Source of the DNA: Thalassotalea atypica
GTDB taxonomy: Bacteria > Pseudomonadota > Gammaproteobacteria > Enterobacterales > Alteromonadaceae
DNA: 64,000 nt
Assembly: GCF_030295975.1 (NCBI RefSeq)
Contig: NZ_AP027364.1
Coordinates: forward strand, 3,410,001-3,474,000
Direction of reading: 5' to 3'
A program made the position numbers and the translations under genes. Under the pieces are notes generated by a model. The model was not told the origin of the DNA. It ran no database searches and was given only the letters and a program-made list of their open reading frames with translations. The stretch's first letter is position 1. The number at the start of each line of letters is the position of its first letter. Of this stretch, positions 24,540-34,144 are shown piece after piece.

Positions 24540-27500
24540 CTAACCCGGTTGTTGAGCAGCGTCAGCTTGAGCTTTACGACGACTGAATAAATGATGGATA
24601 TCTTCTTTAATTAAGTACAGTGATGGTATTAAGAATAAAGTAATAACCGTTGCAAACACAATACCAAAACCTAGGGATATCGCCATCGGAATGATAAATT
24701 GGGCTTGTAAACTGCCTTCAAAGTAAAGTGGAAAAATACCAAAGAATGTAGTGAGAGAGGTCAACAAAATGGCTCTAAAACGTTGAGTCCCTGCATCGAT
24801 AACAATATCCATCATCCGGCGCCCGGTACCTTTAGCTTGGTTAATAAAATCAACCAATATCAAACTGTCATTCACAACAACACCAGTTAATGCGATAAAG
24901 CCATAAATAGACATCATGTTGATGGTTTTACCCATGATCCAATGGCCAACAATCGCGCCGATAATACCAAATGGAATTACAGACATGATCACAAGCGGTT
25001 GAACGTATGACTTGGTCGGAATAGCGATAAGACCGTAAATCAAGAACAAAGCACCAAGACCAGCCATGCCTAATTGACGCATAAAGTCAGCTTGTTCTTT
25101 ACTCGCACCTTCCATGCCATATTTTACTGAGGGGTAGTCAGCCAAAATATCAGGAATGATGTCATCATTCATTTCTGTGATCACTTTACGTGATTCGACT
25201 TTTTCGGTATCAATGTCAGCCGATACCGTAATAGAACGTCGCTGATTAATTCGAGTAATGGTCGAAAACCCTTGACCTATGGTGATATCCGCGACTTGAT
25301 AAAAAGGCACTTGCTCACCGTTAGGTGTACGTATCCACATGTCTTCTAAATCAGTAACCGATAAACGATCTTCTTTCGGATAACGTACCATCACTTTTAG
25401 TTCATCTCGGCCACGCTGAATTCGCTGTGCTTCTTCACCATAAAACGCCTGACGCACTTGCTTCGCTAAGTTTGTTAATGTTAGTCCTAGCGTTTCAGCT
25501 TCTGGTCGAATGCTGAGCTTAATTTCTTGGCTACCACGGCTGAATGAGTTTCTGATATCAAACACACCATCGTACTCACCAAGTTTATCCTGCAAGGATT
25601 GGGCTGCATGCTCCAATTCAACATCATTTTTACCTGTTAACTGAAATTCAAGCGCCGCGCCGCCGCCAGCATTAGTACCAGCAAAAAAGCGTAGCTCTTG
25701 TGTACCTGGTATTTCACCAATACGCTCGCGCCAAAGTTTTTCAATATCATAGGCACTTAATTCGCGTTGATCCGGTTTAACCAATTCAAGTAAAAATGTT
25801 GCTTGTGTATTGCCATTGGTAAAAACCATCGAATGTTTGATGAAATTAACACCTTCATAAATATTCTCTTGTGCAATTTCTTCCGCCGCTTTCGAGATAA
25901 TCGCTGCAGCTTTATTTCGCTCAGTGACAGCAGAGCCATCGACCATGATCAAATTGCCCTGAATAAAATCTCCAGGAATGGTTGGGAACACTTCCAACTT
26001 AACAAAAGCACCGACAATTAAACCTACAGACAATAAGAACACGCCGATAAAACTTGCCATAGTGTTGTACCTTGCCACTAGTGCTTTCTTTAATAGCGGC
26101 TTATATTTGTGTTGAATAAAGTTATCTAAGCCTTTTTTGAAGCGCATTTGAAATCGCTCTAAGAAGTTGGAATTTTCATCCGTCAGTGGCACATACTTCA
26201 TGTGCGCCAAATGTGCAGGTAATATCCATTTAGACTCAATCAAAGAGAAAATTAAACAGAACATTACGACTAACCCAATCGCCCTGAAGAAGGCGGCAAA
26301 AGAAGCATCAATCATTAACAAAGGAGCAAAGGCCGCAATCGTAGTTAATACACCGAATGTCGCAGGCATGGCAACTTTCATGGTGCCATTGATGATGTTC
26401 TCCGTTGAGTGGCCTTTTTGTTGTATTTCGGTATAGGCACTTTCACCGATAACAATGGCGTCATCAACCACAATCCCTAACACCATTATAAAGGCAAATA
26501 AGCTCAATAAATTGATTGAAACCGACCATTCTCCCATGAGCGGCATCAAGATAAACGCCCCTAAGAAGCTAATAGGGATACCGAGCATAACCCAAAAAGC
26601 TACTTTTATTCTTAAGAACAATGTCAGCACCAAAAAGACAAGGATCGCACCCATCAGCAAGTTAGTGATCATCATGTCTAATCGTTCAGACAAGTAGTAC
26701 GACGAATCTCCCCATACAGTGAGTTTTGCTCCATGTGGTAGGGTGTCACTTTTGCGATCAACATAAGCACGCACTTCTTCGGCAATCAATAGATCGTTTT
26801 GATCGCCTGTAGACTGCACCATAATACTGGAAGTAAATTCACCATCGAAAAGAGCAAAATCTTCTTCTTCAACAAAACCATCGATTACATTTGCAATGTC
26901 AGATAAAACTAAACGCGTACCATCTTCAGCCGTGCGCAGGACGAGTTTTCCATACTCTTTGCCTGTATAGGCTTGTCCTTGAGTTCTAAGTAAAATATCG
27001 CCGCCTGTGGTTTTAATCGTACCACCTGGCATGTCTATAGACGAATTGCGTACAGCACGAGCAATTTCATCAAAGGTCATGCCGTATTGCTGTAATTTTT
27101 CTTCTGAAACTTCGATACTAATTTCATAGTCGCGACTACCAACCACTTCGGCGCTATTAACACTAGGTAGTGCCATAATCTCATCACGTATGTCCTGCGC
27201 CATTACTTGGCGTGAGCGGCGATCCATCGAGCCACTAACAGATAACCAAAGCACTTGACCTTTGAATTCTTGTTTGGTGATGATTGGCTTTTCTGTTTGT
27301 TCAGGGAAGGTGGTAATTGCATCGACTTGCATTTGTACTTCATCAAGCTTCTCAGATAAAGAATAGCCTGATTGTAGCTCTAGCGTGACACGGCCAAACC
27401 CCTCACTCGCATTGGATGTGACTCGCTTTATCCCTTCGATATTTTCGATCGCTTCTTCAACTTTAAGGATAACGCCTTCTTCCACTTCTTCAGGCGCCGC

Positions 27501-27683
27501 ACCTAAATGCGGTACTGCTATAACAATACTGTTGGGGTTGAATTCAGGGAACATTTTCTTGTTCATACCTTGGTAAGAAAACCAACCAACAATTAGAATA
27601 AATACCATTAATAAATTGGCTGCTACACTATTTCGAGCAAACCAAGCGATAATACCTGTTTCTGTTTTGGGCGTTTCACTCAT
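24540..27683 (-). CDS. RND family efflux permease
   Basis: A 1047-residue proton-driven RND permease with the usual duplicated twelve-helix layout. TM4 keeps the acidic pair (LGIVVDDAIVIGESAY); the TM10 site aligned with the AcrB lysine is Asn (GVVVNDSLILVDF). The N-terminus (FARNSVAANLLMVFILIVGW) and the motif FPEFNPNSIVIAVPHLGAAP place it with the broad acriflavin-resistance-type RND group common in marine gammaproteobacteria. Its ATG overlaps the stop of the upstream adaptor gene (ATGA), so the two are translationally coupled. Substrate unknown. Confidence 0.92.
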   Translation of the reverse strand: MSETPKTETGIIAWFARNSVAANLLMVFILIVGWFSYQGMNKKMFPEFNPNSIVIAVPHLGAAPEEVEEGVILKVEEAIENIEGIKRVTSNASEGFGRVTLELQSGYSLSEKLDEVQMQVDAITTFPEQTEKPIITKQEFKGQVLWLSVSGSMDRRSRQVMAQDIRDEIMALPSVNSAEVVGSRDYEISIEVSEEKLQQYGMTFDEIARAVRNSSIDMPGGTIKTTGGDILLRTQGQAYTGKEYGKLVLRTAEDGTRLVLSDIANVIDGFVEEEDFALFDGEFTSSIMVQSTGDQNDLLIAEEVRAYVDRKSDTLPHGAKLTVWGDSSYYLSERLDMMITNLLMGAILVFLVLTLFLRIKVAFWVMLGIPISFLGAFILMPLMGEWSVSINLLSLFAFIMVLGIVVDDAIVIGESAYTEIQQKGHSTENIINGTMKVAMPATFGVLTTIAAFAPLLMIDASFAAFFRAIGLVVMFCLIFSLIESKWILPAHLAHMKYVPLTDENSNFLERFQMRFKKGLDNFIQHKYKPLLKKALVARYNTMASFIGVFLLSVGLIVGAFVKLEVFPTIPGDFIQGNLIMVDGSAVTERNKAAAIISKAAEEIAQENIYEGVNFIKHSMVFTNGNTQATFLLELVKPDQRELSAYDIEKLWRERIGEIPGTQELRFFAGTNAGGGAALEFQLTGKNDVELEHAAQSLQDKLGEYDGVFDIRNSFSRGSQEIKLSIRPEAETLGLTLTNLAKQVRQAFYGEEAQRIQRGRDELKVMVRYPKEDRLSVTDLEDMWIRTPNGEQVPFYQVADITIGQGFSTITRINQRRSITVSADIDTEKVESRKVITEMNDDIIPDILADYPSVKYGMEGASKEQADFMRQLGMAGLGALFLIYGLIAIPTKSYVQPLVIMSVIPFGIIGAIVGHWIMGKTINMMSIYGFIALTGVVVNDSLILVDFINQAKGTGRRMMDIVIDAGTQRFRAILLTSLTTFFGIFPLYFEGSLQAQFIIPMAISLGFGIVFATVITLFLIPSLYLIKEDIHHLFSRRKAQADAAQQPG

Positions 27684-28960
27684 GATTTATCGCCTTGCTC
27701 TTCTCCAGATTTATCTGCTTCTGCGTCCGTACCAGCGACTTGCTCTGCTTGCTGTTCTTCCCCACTAACTCGAACGGTCATGCCTTCCACGGGTGTTTCG
27801 ATATTTGTCATTATCAGTCGAAGATCGCTGTCTATAACATCCAAAGTGTAAACAAAGGCCACCTCAGCTCGTAGAACATTGACTTCTTTAATATGCAGTT
27901 TGTTTTGCGAATCAACCAAGTAAACGGTATTAGCGCCATGTACAGCACTGCGTGGGATAGCTGTAGCATCTGATACTTGCTTGCCTGTGATATCTGCATT
28001 AACAAATGAGCCAATCCGTAATTCACTGTTATTACTGCCTTGTACTATGCCGTAAGGATCATCTAACTGTGCAACAACGTAATGAACCCGGCTAGTCATA
28101 TCTACCACCCCCTCATAACGCGTAAGCTTTGACTGCCAGCCATGCTTGACTCCGTCAACTTCATAAAATAACTCTACAGAAGAGCCAGAGGCCTCCGATT
28201 GGTTGATTTTAGGTAAATTTAAGAACGCAACATCACGCTGTTTTACTGGTAAGCGAATTTCAGCATAATCGACCGCGAATGTTGCAGCAATAGAACTGCC
28301 AACAGTTACATATTGGCCAATATCTACGTGTTTAGCTTTCAGCATGGCATCATAAGGTGCTAGGATTTTAGTGCGCTCAAGTTTTGTTTTTGCTTCTTTT
28401 AAGTCAGCTTTTGCAGCTTTAATCGCTGCTCTGGCTTGATGTAATTGAGGAGTACGTAATGCTAATTTAGGCGCTTCTTCCAGCTTATTGCCTGTTAGCA
28501 ACCATTCTTCTTTTGCTTGCGCTCCACGTGCTTGTTCTTGTTCAAGTTCTGCAGTCGCAGATTCTAATTGCGACTCGGCTTTGAGTAAGGCTACTTGATA
28601 GGTAATGTCATCGATTTGCATCAACTCTTCGCCCTTTCTAAAAAAGCCCCCCACTTGGAATTTATTTGAAACAGAAACAACATTCCCGGACACTTCAGAA
28701 ATCAAATTAGTTTCCGTTCTAGGCATAACAGAACCTTGGCTAGCAATGGAAAATGCGACATCTTGTTGATTTAATGTAATAACTTCAACCAAAGGAGCCT
28801 TAACTACAATTGGTTTTTTGGCAGGTTTTGGCGCTAATATGCCCATGATGATTAATATAATAACTGCCGTAAAGATGATGGCAATCGGGGTTAACACATA
28901 GCGTAATTGCACCATCCTGCGAGCAGGTTTTGCTTCAATGGTTGTGACGGGCTCTGTCAT
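27680..28960 (-). CDS. RND efflux periplasmic adaptor
   Basis: A 426-residue membrane fusion protein. I choose the ATG at 28960 over a TTG 15 bases upstream because the GGA of a ribosome site sits between them. An N-terminal membrane anchor at about residues 23-45 is followed by a lipoyl half (SEVSGNVVSVSNKFQVGGFF), an alpha-helical hairpin at about 110-195 (many Ala, Glu and Lys), the second lipoyl half (APYDAMLKAKHVDIGQYVTV), and beta-barrel domains. The C-terminus is an acidic low-complexity tail (about 25 residues, Glu/Asp/Gln-rich). It is first in the operon adaptor-permease-sugar dehydrogenase. Confidence 0.9.
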   Translation of the reverse strand: MTEPVTTIEAKPARRMVQLRYVLTPIAIIFTAVIILIIMGILAPKPAKKPIVVKAPLVEVITLNQQDVAFSIASQGSVMPRTETNLISEVSGNVVSVSNKFQVGGFFRKGEELMQIDDITYQVALLKAESQLESATAELEQEQARGAQAKEEWLLTGNKLEEAPKLALRTPQLHQARAAIKAAKADLKEAKTKLERTKILAPYDAMLKAKHVDIGQYVTVGSSIAATFAVDYAEIRLPVKQRDVAFLNLPKINQSEASGSSVELFYEVDGVKHGWQSKLTRYEGVVDMTSRVHYVVAQLDDPYGIVQGSNNSELRIGSFVNADITGKQVSDATAIPRSAVHGANTVYLVDSQNKLHIKEVNVLRAEVAFVYTLDVIDSDLRLIMTNIETPVEGMTVRVSGEEQQAEQVAGTDAEADKSGEEQGDKS

Positions 28961-29046
28961 TATTATTATTTCCAAGAGATTAAGATAAGTTATATTTTCA
29001 GTATGTTACGGGCTAGCGATTATACTTTCAATGCTAGTGACGGAAG

Positions 29047-29421
29047 CTAGGCTGTAAATTTTGCCCAAGAAAGTAAAATCTGACGAAAATCATCTAAGCC
29101 ACAACTACTAATTACGTTAGAATCGAAATTAAGATCATCATCGTTTAACTCGTTTGGCATTTCCCCAGTGCCATTCATATTAATGTTAGGTTGGATATGC
29201 GCATCATGAGACGATAAGGTGACGGAATATTCTTTACCTGTCACAGTAATTTCTTGATCTTGCCCTTGCTCTATATTAGATACCGCCAACAGCAATGCAG
29301 ATAACATTTCGGCATTGTTGCCCACTTCTACTTCCAGCCATGGACCAATCATTTCCTGCTCATAAGAAAACTGCGCTTTTGCACTTCCCGTGATCGGGTC
29401 GTGTCTGAATTCATATTCCAT
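29047..29421 (-). CDS. yacL: YacL family protein (UPF0231)
   Basis: A 124-residue acidic cytoplasmic protein of UPF0231. It opens MEYEFRHDPITGSAKAQFSY, contains GPWLEVEVG, and ends with the family's SSCGLDDFRQILLSWAKF. Length matches E. coli YacL (120). Function unknown. It stands as a single gene upstream-adjacent to the RND adaptor on the same strand, 71 bases away. Confidence 0.85.
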   Translation of the reverse strand: MEYEFRHDPITGSAKAQFSYEQEMIGPWLEVEVGNNAEMLSALLLAVSNIEQGQDQEITVTGKEYSVTLSSHDAHIQPNINMNGTGEMPNELNDDDLNFDSNVISSCGLDDFRQILLSWAKFTA

Positions 29422-29587
29422 TTATTCTCCGTAATCATGCGTGAATTACGCTATTTATTTTAATACTCCAGCTAGCTTAAGTGTAGCAAAACTGAGCCAT
29501 CAGGGCTCAAAATTAACTAAAAAAGGAAAAGAAGTTGGAGATATTTGATGAAGAAAGTTAAGCGTGCAAATTAACCGACTAAATTTC

Positions 29588-29980
29588 TTAGCATAATTTG
29601 GAATTTAGCCAGTGTATTGCTGTGTGATCGTCAGCGAAAAATTGATGTTCCAGCCCTGCTTCATGATAAATTTTGCTCAGTAAATCACGGCTAATGACCG
29701 GTGTTGAACATGACGATAAATTGATTGCAACGGCTTTAGCATTACCTTGTTTGATAAAATTTAAATGGGCGTTATAACAGTCTTGCCCGGCAATTGCCTC
29801 GCCATTTAGCTTTAGCAGTACTGCATATTTATCGTGCTGAATTTGTCTAATAGCATTTACCAGCTTAATATGTAGCGCCATAAAGTATTCGAGATTCCAT
29901 GGTCCAATAGACTCTATAATGACAATGTTGTCTTCAACGAAAATGGTTGCCCTGCCATGTGCGGAGAAATCAATAACCAA
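29588..29980 (-). CDS. Small cytoplasmic protein, STAS/SpoIIAA-like
   Basis: A 130-residue protein without signal peptide or membrane segment. Alternating strands and helices (ATIFVEDNIVIIESIGPWN, ALHIKLVNAIRQIQ, YAVLLKLNGEAIAG, AVAINLSSCSTPVI) resemble a SpoIIAA/STAS-like fold, but I cannot name a family. A weak hairpin (GAGCC, GGCTC near 29494-29508) lies behind it. It is 54 bases after the membrane partner of the ECF sigma factor and may belong to that operon. Confidence 0.6.
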   Translation of the reverse strand: MVIDFSAHGRATIFVEDNIVIIESIGPWNLEYFMALHIKLVNAIRQIQHDKYAVLLKLNGEAIAGQDCYNAHLNFIKQGNAKAVAINLSSCSTPVISRDLLSKIYHEAGLEHQFFADDHTAIHWLNSKLC

Positions 29981-30034
29981 TAAGACGCCCTTCGTTAAGG
30001 TAATAGAATTATCTCATACTAATGTTAATAGGCC

Positions 30035-30376
30035 CTATATTTCAAATTTAATCAGAGTGATGATCAAAACCACTGTTGAAGTAACTAATGCACTCATAGG
30101 GTTTTGCAATATCAATAACGACTGCTCAACGGTTGGTAAGAATGAACTAAAGTCGACTTTATTAAACAACTCAAGTTTACTGGCAATTGTAAATTCAAAT
30201 ATCGGTAACAGGTTAACCATCAACAAAAGTACCCCAGTTACAACAGCGTACATCATTAATACCAACAAAGTTGAAAATCTTTCAATGCGCTGTATTTTTT
30301 TAATGACTTGTGCAGAAAAGTCTTCTGGTTCAATCTCCGGTAAAGGTTTCGATAATAGTTGTTCAATGTCATTCAT
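30035..30376 (-). CDS. Small membrane protein, candidate anti-sigma partner
   Basis: A 113-residue protein with a polar N-terminal segment (about 32 residues, MNDIEQLLSKPLPEIEPEDF) and two hydrophobic helices at about 33-56 and 93-110. I place the start at 30376 (ATG one base after the sigma stop, with GGGG upstream) instead of a GTG inside the sigma gene. The near-overlap with an ECF sigma factor suggests an anti-sigma role; it lacks the HxxxCxxC zinc anti-sigma motif, so this is inference from position. Confidence 0.7.
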   Translation of the reverse strand: MNDIEQLLSKPLPEIEPEDFSAQVIKKIQRIERFSTLLVLMMYAVVTGVLLLMVNLLPIFEFTIASKLELFNKVDFSSFLPTVEQSLLILQNPMSALVTSTVVLIITLIKFEI

Positions 30377-30377
30377 G

Positions 30378-30950
30378 TTATGCAGCCCCACTTATATTTT
30401 GACAGGAAGAATTTGAGGATTCATTTAACACTCTTATTAACTTTTCTTTTCCTCTTTTAATTTGTGACTTTATTGTACCTAGTGGCATATCGACCAAGTC
30501 GGCGATTTCTGCTTGTGTATAACCAAAGCTATAGTGCAAAGTAATACAGTTGCGTTCATTAACTGACAACACGCTCATCGCTTTTTCTAAATCATCAAAT
30601 GCAGCACTACTTTGATGATTACTTACTTGCTCTTGTTCATCCGCACTATTTTCGTCAAACTCCTCATAGGATTTATGCGAGCGTAAATATTGAAGGTACT
30701 GAAAATATGCAATACGAAATAGCCAGCTAATAAATTTTCCAGAGCCATTAAACAAAGACAGTTTTCGATAGGCTTGGATCAATGTTTCTTGAGCAATATC
30801 ATCGGCCAGATCAAGATCAGGAGTGCAGAGTCGTCGACAATATTGCCGTAGAGATTGCTGATGATGAATCACTAAGGTAGCAAAGGCCTGCTGGTCTTTT
30901 GTTAGCAGTACCTTTGCAATTAATTGAGCTTCATCATTTACTACGGTCAA
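30378..30950 (-). CDS. ECF-type RNA polymerase sigma factor
   Basis: A 190-residue sigma-70 family group 4 factor. Region 2 is at about 20-95 (DIAQETLIQAYRKLSLFNG, FISWLFRIAYFQYLQYLRS) and region 4.2 at about 125-180 (NERNCITLHYSFGYTQAEIA, MPLGTIKSQIKRGKEKLI). The frame opens with TTG, preceded by AAGGA eight bases away; no in-frame ATG or GTG nearby gives a complete region 2, so TTG appears genuine and may limit expression. It is followed immediately by the small membrane protein that is its likely regulator; a DUF6249-type gene lies 43 bases upstream on the same strand. Confidence 0.9.
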   Translation of the reverse strand: MTVVNDEAQLIAKVLLTKDQQAFATLVIHHQQSLRQYCRRLCTPDLDLADDIAQETLIQAYRKLSLFNGSGKFISWLFRIAYFQYLQYLRSHKSYEEFDENSADEQEQVSNHQSSAAFDDLEKAMSVLSVNERNCITLHYSFGYTQAEIADLVDMPLGTIKSQIKRGKEKLIRVLNESSNSSCQNISGAA

Positions 30951-30993
30951 GAAATATTCCTTAGTTAACTAAATGAGTAATTTCCGCACACGA

Positions 30994-31356
30994 CTATGCT
31001 ACTTGGGCTGCTCTTTGTTTGACTTTATTTATCACTAAAAACGCGATACCAATTGCCAAAGGAAAAATGCCTAACCATGAAAACCCAGGTTCGTCATCTA
31101 ACCCATATAAGCCATAAACAATCACTGCACAAGCGAAACCTATAAGTAGCACGCCCCTAGAAAAGTCTGCATGCTCACTTTGCGTTTGTTTACTGATTGA
31201 CATAACGAGCTCAGGTGACAAAGCTTGTCCTGATTCAATTAATCTTTGCAAAGTTTGCTGCTGCTTAGACTTCATTTTAGTTCTGTTTACGATCAACCCC
31301 AATAAAACGGTAGCAATTGAAATAAATAATACGATTGGAATAATATGTTGAGCCAT
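30994..31356 (-). CDS. DUF6249-type small membrane protein
   Basis: A 120-residue protein with an N-terminal helix (residues 4-24), a cytoplasmic stretch containing LQRLIESGQALSPELVMSI, and two closely spaced C-terminal helices at about 68-108, ending in a basic tail. The segment on relative gene positions (sigma factor 43 bases downstream) and the LIESGQ-PE motif are typical of DUF6249 proteins often found with ECF sigma factors. Function unknown; likely co-transcribed with the sigma gene. Confidence 0.7.
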   Translation of the reverse strand: MAQHIIPIVLFISIATVLLGLIVNRTKMKSKQQQTLQRLIESGQALSPELVMSISKQTQSEHADFSRGVLLIGFACAVIVYGLYGLDDEPGFSWLGIFPLAIGIAFLVINKVKQRAAQVA

Positions 31357-31420
31357 GATGTTCTCTTATTAATTTTCTGTTGTACTTATCTAGATGCAAT
31401 CATTTGTCAATTTGGATGCA

Positions 31421-32314
31421 TTATTTTAAATTTTTTTGTATGAATTTGATAAACTTAATAATTTTCTTCGGTGGATAAATCAATTGTGGCTGCAATAAGT
31501 AAATCCCTTGGCCTTTAACTTTTTGAAGGTTAAATAGCGGTACCAATTGCTTGTTTTGTATTGCTTTTCTAACAAAATATTCAGGTAATCTAACGATACC
31601 AGCTCCAGTAATAGCCTGATCCCTCAAGACAAAATTATCATTAATAGCAATAGTACTCGTAACCTCGATATTTTCATCGTTCAAAGTCCAGTAATGCTCA
31701 TTAACACTAGTCAAACAACGATGTTCATTGAGTTGCTCTACTGATGTTAGCTCACCATATTTTTCTATATAGCTAGGCGCTGCACAGCATAAATATCCAT
31801 ATTCAAATAAACGCTTCGCAATCATATTTTCGGGCGGGGTTCGCGTTGCACGAAATGCCAAGTCAAAATCATTTTCAGTTAAATCATATTGAGTATAGCT
31901 ACTATCAATTTCAAATTTTATGTCGGGATAGAGTTGAGAAAATTCAAAACAGAGATTTACGAGGAGGCTTTCAGCAAACTGTTTAGGCGCCGTAAGCCTG
32001 ATCAATCCTTCAATCGCCTGCTGCTCACTAGCAAGATTTCGCTCGATGGCTAACATAGATGTATGAACTTGTTTAAAGTCTTTTACCACTTGATGCCCGG
32101 CTCTCGTTAAACGTACAGTGCGTGTGGTTCTTACTAGTAGAGGAGTTTTAAGATCAGCCTCCAGCTGTTTAATTTGAGCGGAAAGGTAACCTTTTGACAT
32201 CGCCAAATTAGCTGCCGCTTCAGTAAAGCTTAAACAATTCGCCACTTCACTAAATAAGAATAACCGTTCAAGTTTCTTATGTTCTTTGATCATAACCTGA
32301 CAGAGCTTAACCAT
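31421..32314 (-). CDS. LysR family transcriptional regulator
   Basis: A 297-residue LysR-type regulator: winged helix-turn-helix at about residues 12-70 (FSEVANCLSFTEAAANLAMS, KGYLSAQIKQLEADL) and a substrate-binding domain from about 95 to the end. An internal ATG at residue 8 (32293) may be the true start. It is divergent from the aldo/keto reductase gene with 139 bases between, the usual arrangement for a LysR regulator and its target. Inducer unknown. Confidence 0.9.
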   Translation of the reverse strand: MVKLCQVMIKEHKKLERLFLFSEVANCLSFTEAAANLAMSKGYLSAQIKQLEADLKTPLLVRTTRTVRLTRAGHQVVKDFKQVHTSMLAIERNLASEQQAIEGLIRLTAPKQFAESLLVNLCFEFSQLYPDIKFEIDSSYTQYDLTENDFDLAFRATRTPPENMIAKRLFEYGYLCCAAPSYIEKYGELTSVEQLNEHRCLTSVNEHYWTLNDENIEVTSTIAINDNFVLRDQAITGAGIVRLPEYFVRKAIQNKQLVPLFNLQKVKGQGIYLLQPQLIYPPKKIIKFIKFIQKNLK

Positions 32315-32453
32315 TATAAGTTTTAATCATCCCATTGTTATATATAAAGAACAATGATTTCATTTATTTGTTTTAGTGTAATAACAACAGAGTCAGTAAA
32401 CTATCATCCTATAATCACAAGCAGTATAAGTAATATCTTTTATTGCACTGGAA

Positions 32454-33449
32454 ATGATGCAATCAGAGGTGGATGAAAACATGAAGCAAGCTATAAAAAC
32501 GATATTTCCTCAAGCCAGTAAAATTGCCTACGGATGTATGGGACTTGGTGGAGGTTGGCAAGACACAATAGTCACCGCAGACAATGTCAATCAAGCACAT
32601 CAGGTGATCGACACCGTGATAGAGGCAGGCATCAATTATATTGACCATGCCGATATTTATACGCGAGGTAAAGCTGAACAGGTGTTTGGCGAAGTAATAA
32701 AACAGCGCCCTGAACTAAAAGAGCAATTGATTATCCAATCAAAATGCGGCATTCGATTTGATGACGACTTGGGCCCAGGTCGTTATGATTTTTCAAACGA
32801 ATGGATCACACAATCGGTAGAAGGCATATTATCGCGTTTAAACATTGAATGCCTAGACGTACTAATGCTTCATCGCCCAGATCCCTTAATGGAGCCAGAA
32901 GTTGTCGCTGAAACAATAAACCAACTGGCTGCATCCGGTAAGGTAAGTCACTTTGGTGTATCAAATATGCAGCAAAGCCAAATTCATTTTTTACAGCACC
33001 ATTTAGAACAGCCACTGATCGCGAATCAAATTGAAATCAGTTTAAAAAACTTAGCTTGGTTAGACGAGGGCGTACTGGTGGGAAACCCTGACGGTAATCA
33101 AGTTAACTTTGCCAGTGGTACAATAGAGCATTGCCGCCTCAATAATATACAAATTCAAGCATGGGGTAGTTTATGCCAAGGATTATTTACTGGTGCCAAT
33201 TTGGACGGTCACCCAGAGCACTATCGCAAAACCGCGCAATTAGTCACTGAGTTGGCTGAGCAATATCAATGCAGTGGTGAAGCCATCATATTAGCCTGGT
33301 TAATGCGTCATCCCGCCAATATTCAACCGGTAATTGGTACTACTCATTTGACAAGAATCAAGGCTTGTACCGAGGCTTATAGTATCCAATTAACGCGTGA
33401 ACACTGGTATCAATTGTATGTCTGTGCCCGTGGCCAAGCTTTACCTTAA
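32454..33449 (+). CDS. Aldo/keto reductase (YdhF-like)
   Basis: A 331-residue (or 322 if started at the ATG at 32481, which has GAGG upstream) TIM-barrel NADPH-dependent oxidoreductase. The catalytic tetrad is recognisable: Asp and Tyr in YIDHADIYTRG, Lys in IIQSKCGIR and His in VLMLHRPDP. The closest well-known relative type is E. coli YdhF. It reduces carbonyl compounds; substrate unknown. Probably controlled by the divergent LysR gene. Confidence 0.9.
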   Translation: MMQSEVDENMKQAIKTIFPQASKIAYGCMGLGGGWQDTIVTADNVNQAHQVIDTVIEAGINYIDHADIYTRGKAEQVFGEVIKQRPELKEQLIIQSKCGIRFDDDLGPGRYDFSNEWITQSVEGILSRLNIECLDVLMLHRPDPLMEPEVVAETINQLAASGKVSHFGVSNMQQSQIHFLQHHLEQPLIANQIEISLKNLAWLDEGVLVGNPDGNQVNFASGTIEHCRLNNIQIQAWGSLCQGLFTGANLDGHPEHYRKTAQLVTELAEQYQCSGEAIILAWLMRHPANIQPVIGTTHLTRIKACTEAYSIQLTREHWYQLYVCARGQALP

Positions 33450-33511
33450 GCACACTAAATACAAAATTCATCAAAGCTGTAATAATTGGGCTTAGGTTAA
33501 AATGCATTTGA

Positions 33512-33544
33512 AGGTTTTAAGCATTAAAGTGCTCTATAAAACCT
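33512..33544 (+). terminator. Hairpin between aldo/keto reductase and sigZ
   Basis: AGGTTTT (33512-33518) pairs with AAAACCT (33538-33544), with an inner AGCA/TGCT pair. No strong T tract follows; it may end the reductase transcript or lie in the sigZ leader. Confidence 0.35.
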
Positions 33545-33598
33545 ACAATAAAAAGTAACCACTTGCATAAAAAACATAACTTAAGCCGAGAGCACAAA

Positions 33599-34144
33599 AT
33601 GACAAGCCTTGATGAAATTTGGAGCCAATATCACCATGCATTAGCACGTTTTTTACATGCTAAAGTGTCTGATCCTGCAATGGTCGAAGATTTACTTCAA
33701 GAGATCTTACTTAAAACCTACAGCAATTTATCTTCCATAAAGGACCAAAAAAATATTAAGTCCTGGCTTTTTCAAATCGCTAACCGCACCATCATCGACT
33801 TTTATCGTAAGCAAAGTAAAGTCAACGCTATCGCAACAGAAGCGCTATGGTATAACGAAAAAAACGATGATGTTCATCGTGATTTAAGCCAATGCCTCAT
33901 CCCATTTATTAACGCGCTTCCTGATGAAATGGCAAGATTACTGACAGAAATTGAATTGGGTAATAAGAGTCAAAAACAGTATGCCGAAGAACTAGGTGTC
34001 AGTTACTCCACACTTAAATCTCGTGTTCAAAAAGCACGAACAATGCTGCGAGAATTGTTTGAAGGCTGCTGTAACTTATCTCTCGATAAGTTTGGTAATG
34101 TCAGTGATTTTGAGGAAAAACACAACAACTGCAAAAAATGTTGA
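33599..34144 (+). CDS. sigZ: RNA polymerase sigma factor, SigZ type
   Basis: A 181-residue group 4 sigma factor. I use the ATG at 33599; the longer frame begins with a TTG without a ribosome site. Region 2 covers about 10-75 (MVEDLLQEILLKTYSNL, IKSWLFQIANRTIIDFYRK) and region 4 about 105-155 (QKQYAEELGVSYSTLKSRVQ). The C-terminus carries a Cys-rich tail (ECC... then HNNCKKC; GCCNLSLDKFGNVSDFEE before it) typical of the SigZ family and a plausible metal or redox sensor. No anti-sigma gene is adjacent; a glutathione transferase follows 64 bases downstream. Confidence 0.88.
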   Translation: MTSLDEIWSQYHHALARFLHAKVSDPAMVEDLLQEILLKTYSNLSSIKDQKNIKSWLFQIANRTIIDFYRKQSKVNAIATEALWYNEKNDDVHRDLSQCLIPFINALPDEMARLLTEIELGNKSQKQYAEELGVSYSTLKSRVQKARTMLRELFEGCCNLSLDKFGNVSDFEEKHNNCKKC

